This document shows positions 17,407 to 25,100 of a stretch of DNA of 53,276 nt, piece after piece. The stretch spans positions 1 through 53,276 of the forward strand of contig CANCVE010000017.1 in NCBI GenBank assembly GCA_947381435.1, given 5' to 3'. Every line of letters starts with the position of its first letter. Position 1 is the stretch's first letter. The translations under genes were made by a program, and so were the position numbers. The notes beneath the pieces were generated by a model. That model was given only the letters and a program-made list of their open reading frames with translations, did no database searches and was not told where the DNA came from. The stretch is from Chitinophagaceae bacterium. Its GTDB lineage: Bacteria; Bacteroidota; Bacteroidia; Chitinophagales; Chitinophagaceae.

Positions 17407-18525
17407 TTAATTAATTTTTATATCTGTTACAACAGGGAAATGATCTGAGGCGTTTTGCAACTTTGGAGAGTAATATTGTATTGCATTTAATTGTTTGCTC
17501 ATTAATACAACATCTATTCTGATAGTAGAAGGCATGGTGGAATAAGTACCTCCCCATCCAAAAGAATTTTGTAGAAAAGCATCATTTAAACCTGAACTTA
17601 TTTTTTGATAAACATAACTAGATGGCACAGAATTAAGGTCTGCACAAAAGATATACGGCAACTTGCAATTATTTAATTGTTGTTTAACAATATCTGCTTG
17701 TAATATGTGGACTGAATCGAAATACTTTATTTTTTCAAGCTTTGTACCATCGGTAAGGACTAAAGAATCGTCTTTGAGGAAAGGTTGAATAACTTTATTA
17801 GTGGGTTGCCAACCTAAAAACATCGAACGTAAATGAGTATTGTAAATCCTTACTTCTTTTGATTGAAATTTTATTGTAGCATACATTAAATGTTCAGGCG
17901 CATGTTTGCTTTTATAGGCTACCCTATTGGAATCTATGATTGGCAACCTCGATAAAATAATAGAACCGTATTTTCTAGGAAAATAATCTGGTGTACAAGG
18001 GTCGTCAACAGAAAAGTAATAATAAGGGTATTTTAGCGTATCAACCAAAAGCTTTAAGCTAGAAATCATATATTTATTACTGTGAAAGTCACTGTAATCT
18101 TGCAGGCAAATAATATCTGGGTTTGTAGTTTTAATAAAAGAAAAGATATTTCTTAAGTGAGAATGGGCTGAATCATTTTGCTTTAGACAATCCACAAAAT
18201 CGTCAACATTCCAAGATAAAAGCCTAATTGTACCTTCTTGCTTTTGCTGCACAAATTCCCTTTGCTTGTTAAAGCCTGTGGTAGAGAAGATGTTCTTATA
18301 CCCTAATAATAAAATGATTACTAAAAGTATGCTTCTTTTCTTAAGAATGAAAATACCCAAAAGCAAGGTAAATAGCATTCCAATTAATAAATAAGGAAAC
18401 ATTAAAGCAATGAAAGTTAGTGATCGGAAATGTAATGGACTTATATAGGGTGTTAAACAAGCTGCAAGATATACTGCTGCATAACACCTGATTAGTATTT
18501 TTAATAGTTTTAAAAATTTGTCCAT
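17407..18525 (-). CDS. endonuclease/exonuclease/phosphatase-family protein with altered catalytic motif, 372 aa
   Basis: It has the same build as its downstream neighbour: three N-terminal membrane helices (about 1-85), then the EEP domain with LLSWNVDDFVD, YNTHLRSMFLG, CADLNSVPSSY and SDHFPVV. The motif that normally carries the metal-binding glutamate reads CLQDYSD here, with Asp in place of Glu (codons CAA GAT). This may change metal binding or activity. The start lies 10 bp after the rhomboid-like gene, so they are cotranscribed. The pair probably arose by tandem duplication. Confidence 0.87.
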   Translation of the reverse strand: MDKFLKLLKILIRCYAAVYLAACLTPYISPLHFRSLTFIALMFPYLLIGMLFTLLLGIFILKKRSILLVIILLLGYKNIFSTTGFNKQREFVQQKQEGTIRLLSWNVDDFVDCLKQNDSAHSHLRNIFSFIKTTNPDIICLQDYSDFHSNKYMISSLKLLVDTLKYPYYYFSVDDPCTPDYFPRKYGSIILSRLPIIDSNRVAYKSKHAPEHLMYATIKFQSKEVRIYNTHLRSMFLGWQPTNKVIQPFLKDDSLVLTDGTKLEKIKYFDSVHILQADIVKQQLNNCKLPYIFCADLNSVPSSYVYQKISSGLNDAFLQNSFGWGGTYSTMPSTIRIDVVLMSKQLNAIQYYSPKLQNASDHFPVVTDIKIN

Positions 18526-18535
18526 TTGTTGTATT

Positions 18536-19459
18536 CTATAGTTCTTCTTTGCTTGCTTTTTTCAAAAATGATTTTTCTTCATCAGTAAGCATGTGGTATC
18601 CTTCTTGGTTTATTTTATCTAGAATATCATCTAGTTTCTGTTGTGTTAGGTTTGGAGTCTTTGTATAAGGTGGCTGTGTTGTTTTGTAATAAACTCTATC
18701 CTTTGCCGATATGTTTGCTTCTCTCTTTTCTGGATTAAAAAGGCTATCACACCAGTTCCAAAAAGTAGTCATCCACGCACCCATGTCGTGCCCTTTTCCT
18801 AATTGTTTTATATACAAAAATCCAACGGCACCACCTGCCAAATGTGCTACGGCCATTCCACCACTTGCACTTGCAATGGTAGCATAATCTATAGCTACAA
18901 ATATTAAAGTAAGTACCCATAATGGTATGCCACCGTTTATTAATGGAAATATTCTATACTCGGGTGCCAAAGTTGTTGTACCCACAGCAACTGCCATAAC
19001 TGCCGCACTTCCCCCCATCATTGGAGGAATAAAGTCTACCCTCTGAGCAAAAACAGGGAAGATGTTATTAATTAATAAGAAAAATACGCCGCCTACAAAA
19101 CCACCATACAAATAAATAGGTAGTAGTTTATTATTGCCCGTTAAGTCCTGCAAAATGTAACCGAAACCCCAAAGCCATAAAAGTGTGCTTATAAGTTCCC
19201 AAACACCTATATGGCTAAACATAGCGGTGATTAATGTCCAAGGCCTTGAGCCTATCTTTTCGATAGAGGCTGGCAAACTAAACCAATCAACAATTTGGTG
19301 CTGAAATAAATCTAATGGTACTTCGGAAAAGAAATAGACAAGCTTTAGGAAGTTGAGTAAAATAAAAATGGTACCATTGATAATGATGAGCCATGTAAGT
19401 GCATTATTATCCTGACCTAATAATGGTATCCTTTTATTGCTATATTCTCTGATGCCCAC
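18536..19459 (-). CDS. rhomboid-family membrane protein with C-terminal DUF6576-like tail, 307 aa
   Basis: Six or so membrane helices with rhomboid signatures: PWTLITAMFSHIGVWELIST near helix 2, MMGGSAAVMAVAV carrying the candidate catalytic serine, and AVAHLAGGAVGFL carrying the histidine. Compared with its neighbour, the helix-2 motif has lost the second histidine and the asparagine (HIGVWELIST against HGSLGHIFGN), and GxSG is GGSA. The oxyanion site may thus be impaired. The soluble C-terminus (LTQQKLDDILDKINQEGYHM onward) matches the short domain found on such Bacteroidota rhomboids. It could be a weak protease or a pseudoprotease. Confidence 0.85.
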   Translation of the reverse strand: MGIREYSNKRIPLLGQDNNALTWLIIINGTIFILLNFLKLVYFFSEVPLDLFQHQIVDWFSLPASIEKIGSRPWTLITAMFSHIGVWELISTLLWLWGFGYILQDLTGNNKLLPIYLYGGFVGGVFFLLINNIFPVFAQRVDFIPPMMGGSAAVMAVAVGTTTLAPEYRIFPLINGGIPLWVLTLIFVAIDYATIASASGGMAVAHLAGGAVGFLYIKQLGKGHDMGAWMTTFWNWCDSLFNPEKREANISAKDRVYYKTTQPPYTKTPNLTQQKLDDILDKINQEGYHMLTDEEKSFLKKASKEEL

Positions 19460-19517
19460 GATACTATGTTTTGTGTAAAAATAAAAGCAATTACGTTATG
19501 TAAGTGCTAAAACAATA

Positions 19518-20354
19518 TTAGTAGAACGTTTTCCTATTGGTTTTGTTCCAAGTCATTACCAGTAGCAACCCTACTATTGCACCACCTACATGCGCCCAAC
19601 GTGCCACATTATCTCCTGCAGAATTACGCACAGCAAAGAATAGTTCATAACCAAAATAAGCCAATCCAGCCCATTTTGCTTTAACCGGGAAAAAGAAATA
19701 CAGATATAAATAAGTATTTGGGAACAAATAAACAAACGCTGCCAATACACCAAATACAGCACCGCTTGCGCCAATGGTTGGGGTATCTAATTTTACCTTA
19801 TAATAAGTAGAAAATACATCTAACAATCTTCCAGCCTCAGCATGATCGTTGGGATTATTCCTCAAGTAAGTAATAATAGATTGATCATTTAAAATAATAT
19901 CATTTTTATGAAAAAACTCAAGTATCGCATCTGTAGCACCGCTATTATTACTGGAATTTAAGGCAACTAAATGCAAATACTCGTTGGTAAGCCCAGCAAC
20001 TTCTAGGTTCAAGATAATAAGGTGTAATAATGCAGCTCCCAAGCCACAAACCAAATAAAAGATTATAAAGCGTTTTGCTCCCCATAAGTTTTCAAGAACT
20101 GAACCAAACATCCAAAGGGCAAACATGTTTCCGAAGATGTGTCCTAAGCTACCATGTAAAAACATGTGTGTAACTAATTGCCATGGCTGAAAAAGGGTAC
20201 TCTTCCAAGTATGCAAAGCAAAGTAATCGTCTATAGGAAAATGAAACTGCTTTACGATAGTATTCTGTGCTATAAAAACTAGCACATTAATTATCAGTAG
20301 GTTTTTAATAATTACTGGTAAAACCTCAAACCTGCTTGGCCTAAATTCATTCAT
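19518..20354 (-). CDS. rhomboid-family intramembrane serine protease, 278 aa
   Basis: A membrane protease that cuts transmembrane segments of substrate proteins. The motifs are complete: HMFLHGSLGHIFGNMFALWM with the two histidines and the asparagine, GASGAVFGV with the catalytic serine, and ARWAHVGGAIVGLL with the catalytic histidine. Between helices 2 and 4 a loop of about 60 residues (from LEVAGLTNEYLH to YYKVKLDTP) is longer than usual. It is the first of four clustered genes after rlmD and 58 bp upstream of a second rhomboid gene. Substrate unknown. Confidence 0.92.
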   Translation of the reverse strand: MNEFRPSRFEVLPVIIKNLLIINVLVFIAQNTIVKQFHFPIDDYFALHTWKSTLFQPWQLVTHMFLHGSLGHIFGNMFALWMFGSVLENLWGAKRFIIFYLVCGLGAALLHLIILNLEVAGLTNEYLHLVALNSSNNSGATDAILEFFHKNDIILNDQSIITYLRNNPNDHAEAGRLLDVFSTYYKVKLDTPTIGASGAVFGVLAAFVYLFPNTYLYLYFFFPVKAKWAGLAYFGYELFFAVRNSAGDNVARWAHVGGAIVGLLLVMTWNKTNRKTFY

Positions 20355-20395
20355 AATATCTATCTAAAATAACTTTTAACTAACTCATTCATTGC

Positions 20396-20452
20396 CATTT
20401 TGCCTCCTTCCCTATCCCATCTTATCCTCTTATCCTCATTTCCTATCCCCTC
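20396..20452. repeat. pyrimidine-rich imperfect repeat between rlmD and the rhomboid gene
   Basis: This stretch is almost pure C and T on the plus strand, with repeated CTATCCC and TTATCCTC words (for example CTTATCCTCTTATCCTC). It overlaps the last codons of rlmD and runs towards the rhomboid start. The minus-strand transcript would carry a purine-rich GGAT/GGGATAGG tract. No function is evident. Confidence 0.35.
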
Positions 20453-21876
20453 AACTTTAACTGAACCACGTTTTCTATGTGGTGCGTGTGTGGAAACATA
20501 TCTACGGGCTGCACTTTAGTAACCACATATTTTTCATCTAGCAATGCCAAATCTCTTGCTTGCGTGGCAGGGTTGCAACTTACATAAACCACCAATGGCG
20601 CCGCAATGTCTAGTAGTTTCTTTACCAACTTTTCGTGCATTCCTGCTCTCGGCGGATCGGTAATGATAACATCTGGTTTGCCATGTGTTTCGAAGAATGC
20701 ATCATCACAAATATTTATTACATCGCCCGCCGTGAAGAAAGAGTGATTAATATTGTTTAACGCTGCATTTTCCTTAGCATCTTTTATGGCATCTTCTATC
20801 AGTTCTACGCCAACAATCTTTTTTGCATCCTTACTACAAAAAATACCGATACTTCCTGTACCGCAATACAAATCGTACAGCGTTTGTGTACCATCCAATT
20901 CAGCAAAGTCTCTCGTTATCTGATATAATTTTTCTGCTTGTTTGGTGTTTGTCTGAAAGAAAGATTTAGGACTAATCTTAAACTGAAAATCTTCCAACTT
21001 CTCTATAATGTAACCATTGCCATGGTAAGCCACAGGCGTTAAATCGTAGATACTATCATTAAACTTTCTATTAATCGTATATAGCAAAGTAGTTATGGCA
21101 GGAAATTCTTTCAATAAATAATCAAATAGATTTGTCTGCATTTTCTTATCCTCAAATCCCAATACAATGTTCACCATTATTTCGCCCGTTGTGGCAATGC
21201 GCACCATCATATTTCGTAGCCATCCCTCATGGTTTTTAATGTCCCAAAAGCTGTAACCGTTTTCTTTAGCAAAAGCCACAATTGCCTTGCGCATCAGGTT
21301 TGTAGGTTCCTCTTGTAGGTGGCAAGTATCTATTTCTACCACCTTATCAAACTGACCTTTTGCATGAAAGCCTGCTGCACCAATAGTTCCCTCAATGGCT
21401 TCGGTCAATTTATCTTCGGCACGCAGTTGTTGAAACTCTTCTTTAGGAATAAACCGTCTGGTGGCAAACGTATATTCCAGTTTATTTCTATAGCCTGTAG
21501 TAGCATCTGCCCCAACAATAGGCATTAAATCGGGCATTTCTACCTTACCAATTCTTCCTAAATTATCTGCTACTTGTTGTTGTTTATACCCTAACTGTTG
21601 GCTGTAGGGAAGCATCTGCCACTGGCAACCTCCACATACGCCAAAGTGTTTGCAAAAAGGCGTTACCCTATCTTTCGAATATTCTGTAAAGCTTAGTGGA
21701 TAAGCTTCTGCCCAGTCTTTCTTGTTTTTTTGTAACTGAATAGTAACGATGTCACCAGGGATGGTTCCTTCTATAAATATCACTTTACCATCTACTCTTG
21801 CCAATCCTTTGCCCTCGGCGGCATAGTTTTCTACCAATACATTCTCTAAAATAACGGGCTTCTTAAATTTTCTCAC
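20443..21876 (-). CDS. rlmD: 23S rRNA (uracil-C5)-methyltransferase of the RlmD/RumA family
   Basis: The enzyme methylates a uridine in 23S rRNA (U1939 in E. coli) with SAM. The 477-aa protein begins with a TRAM RNA-binding domain (about 8-65), then cysteines for a 4Fe-4S cluster (C75, C81, C84 in FCKHFGVCGGCQ and a later one in DTCHLQEE). The C-terminal methyltransferase has LYDLYCGTGSIGIF, the ITDPPRAGMHEK motif and the nucleophile-bearing VYVSCNPATQARDL. Family members also include RlmC and TrmA; the Fe-S motif plus TRAM favour RlmD-like. The plus-strand gap 21877-22189 upstream separates it from the divergent kinase. Confidence 0.9.
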   Translation of the reverse strand: MRKFKKPVILENVLVENYAAEGKGLARVDGKVIFIEGTIPGDIVTIQLQKNKKDWAEAYPLSFTEYSKDRVTPFCKHFGVCGGCQWQMLPYSQQLGYKQQQVADNLGRIGKVEMPDLMPIVGADATTGYRNKLEYTFATRRFIPKEEFQQLRAEDKLTEAIEGTIGAAGFHAKGQFDKVVEIDTCHLQEEPTNLMRKAIVAFAKENGYSFWDIKNHEGWLRNMMVRIATTGEIMVNIVLGFEDKKMQTNLFDYLLKEFPAITTLLYTINRKFNDSIYDLTPVAYHGNGYIIEKLEDFQFKISPKSFFQTNTKQAEKLYQITRDFAELDGTQTLYDLYCGTGSIGIFCSKDAKKIVGVELIEDAIKDAKENAALNNINHSFFTAGDVINICDDAFFETHGKPDVIITDPPRAGMHEKLVKKLLDIAAPLVVYVSCNPATQARDLALLDEKYVVTKVQPVDMFPHTHHIENVVQLKLRG

Positions 21877-22189
21877 GGGGTAAAAATAATGTTATTGACA
21901 TAACTACAACTAATTGCTTAGAATGACGAATGAAAAGGACTTTTATTTTAATAAATTTAAGCCTGAATCCTTCTTATGGAGTAAACCCCACAAGAGATAT
22001 TCAGCTTCGGATTTTTACTCTTTGGGTAGTATAAAATTAGGTTTAGAACAAGTCTGTTTACCTCACAATGAATGAAACAGGTTATTTTTTAATCAATTAA
22101 TACAATCATACTCATAAAATAAACAATATTGAATCAGAATGTGTATTTTGCACATCCTAATTGTTTCATAAGATCACCCTCCTTAAAAT
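21877..22189. other. 313-bp divergent intergenic region between rlmD and the PAS kinase
   Basis: This gap must contain the promoters of both divergent genes. I see no exact TAnnTTTG element; the best plus-strand candidate is TATTTTG at about 22143. There is no tRNA, no convincing hairpin and no reading frame of note. Confidence 0.4.
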
Positions 22190-25100
22190 ATGGTCAGACT
22201 TGCATCCACAGAAATCGACAAATCGGGTACCATTATAAAGGTATCTAAGCCAGATTCATCTTATTTACATGGAATTTTGCCTGCTGTGGGCTATAATATA
22301 TTTTCATTTGGCGATAAGGAAACAACAGAAATCATTAAAAAGTATTTAGACCAAGCATTTGAATCTAACCTGCCCATTGAGCTGAAACTAAACATTAAGT
22401 CGCAACAAATACTACTCACTACCCATTGTTATGAAGAAGGAAAGGCCTTTATTTTATGGAAAGATATAAGCATTGTTCCTACAGCTCCTCCTGTTCAGCC
22501 TGATTGGGGTTTTGATGAATTGACGCTTCAAGATAGGATTGATTTTGAAATGCCTAAAAGGCAATATGATGTAAAGAGGTTTACTGACAACTTACCATTG
22601 GTAGTATTTGAAATGTATTTATATCCTGATGGCAGGTTTCAGTTTGGTTTTGTGAACAAAGAGATGGAAACCTTTTTTCCAGCGTTTAATAAAGATGCAA
22701 TCAATACTGACAATAGTTTACTGTTTGTGAGGGTTCATCCAGATGACAAACAAAAATTGTTGGATTCTATAAAAGATGTTTTTAAACTAAAAGTTTGGAA
22801 CATAGAATATAGAATTATAGAGAATGGTGAAACTAGATGGGTGAGGGGCTTTGGTAGACCAGAGATTGGTAACGAGGGAGACAGAATTACTGTTTGCACC
22901 TACTTGGAGGATGTAACTGAAAAGAAACTTATTTCTGAAAGACTTGAGTTGGTAGATTTTTCTTTTCGAAACGCGTCTACACCCATAGTTCTAATAAACA
23001 CAGATGGTACTTTTTTTGATTTTAATGATGCCTTTTGTTTACAGTATTGGTATTCAAGAACCGAACTTGCAACAATGCGGGTGCAAGATGTGGAACCAAA
23101 CCCAGATTATTCAATAGAGAATTGGGCTAAGCATTGGGAAAAATTAAAAGCTAAAAAGCAACATATTATTGAAACAACTCACAAGCGAAAAGATGGTAGC
23201 CTGATAGAGGTAATTATTAAAACAAACATTATTTATCACAATGGACAGGAACTAAACTGTGCCTATATTACCGATGTAACAGAAAAGAATAAGCTAGATG
23301 AAAGATTGAAGCTGGTAGATTATTCATTCAGAAATGCTGCAACACCTATCCTGCTTTTACTGGAGGATGCTACTTTCTTCGACTTTAACGAGTCAATGCT
23401 TCAGCTATTGGGGTACGAGTTCGAGGAGTTTAAACACTTAACCATTTCAGACATAGACCCTGCTTTCGATAAGGAAAGTTGCAAAGAGAGGTGGGTGGAG
23501 TTTAGAAAGATAAAAAAAGCAACATTTCCTAATAGATTAAAGCGGAAGGATGGTGAAATGGTGGATGTAGAGATACGTTCTAACCTGATAAGCTATGGTG
23601 GTAAAGAGATAAACTATTCGTTTATTTTAGACATAACCGAGAAGAAAAAACTAGAAAATAAGCTAGAACTTGTTGATTTTATTTTTAGAAATACGGTAAC
23701 TGCTATAACATTAATTAAAGAAGATGGCTCGTTTTACGATTTTAATGAGGCTGCTTATTCTCTTTTCGGTTATACAAAAGAGGAATATGCTCAGTTGAGT
23801 GTTCAGAAAACAAATACAACATTGAATGAGGAATTATGGAAAGAGCATTGGGCACAACTAAAGAAGCAAAAGAACTTAGTTATAAATAACAAAATTAAAA
23901 ATAAAAAGGGTGAAATATTAGACATTGAAGTTCGGGCAAATCTTATGATGTATGGTGATTTGGAACTCAATTTTACCATTGCAACAGACATTACAGAAAG
24001 TAGAAAGCTTGATGACAAATTGAAATTAGTTGATTTTGCTTTCAGGAATGCAAAGATTCCGATGTATTTCACAGAACAAGATGGTAGAATATTTGACTTT
24101 AACGAAGAGGCTTACAAAGCTTTGGGATATAAAAAGGAAGAATTTCAAGTGCTTTCCGTTTATGATATATCCAATAGGCATACGCCTGAAACTTGGAAAA
24201 TTAGATGGGCAGAGTTGAAAAAGAACAACTCATTGCCTCACATTACTAAGCTTAGGCGTAAAGACAAAACTATAATAGACGCTGAAATGCGCACTAGTGT
24301 AATTAATTATGGGGGACAAGACATTAGTGTAACCTCCTTTATTGATATTACCGAGAAGAAAAAATTAGAAGAACAACTTAAGCTTGTCGGCTTCTCTTTC
24401 GAAAACGTAGATACCGCAATCATCTTTTCCAATGAAGACGCTTCCATACATTCTTGTAATAAGGCATTCTGCGATTTGTACGGATATACAACAGACGAAA
24501 TGAAGCAACTAACCATGCGCGATTTTGGTACTGGCTTCACTACAGAATCGTGGAAATTATACTGGGAAAACTTGAAAGCAAACCAAAAAGTTAGCTTCAT
24601 TACAAAACGTAGAAAAAAGGATGGATCAGAGATTGAAGTCGAAATAAATGCTAACTATATTAAACTTGGAAATCTAGAGGTGAACTGTGCTTTTGTTTAT
24701 GATATTACCGAGAAAAAGAAACTGGAAGATCAATTAGAATTAATCAATTTTTCATTCCAGCACGCAGTAACTCCAATTGTATTTATAAGGGAAGACGGAA
24801 TGTTTCATGATTTCAATGAAGCCTATGTACAGCTATCTGGATATAGCCGAGAAGAACTACAAAGAAGAAAGATTTTTGATATAAATAATTCCTTCGATTC
24901 AAAAAATTGGCCTTGTCATTGGAATGAATTAAAGGAAAAAGGGACATTGAGTTTTATAACCAATAGAACTAAAAAAGATGGTTCAATTACTACTGTGGAT
25001 GTACGGGCAAACCTCATAAACTTTAGAGGTATTGAACTTAATTGCGCTTTTATTACTGACATATCCGAAAAGAAAAAAGCAGAGGAAGCCCTCAAGCTAA

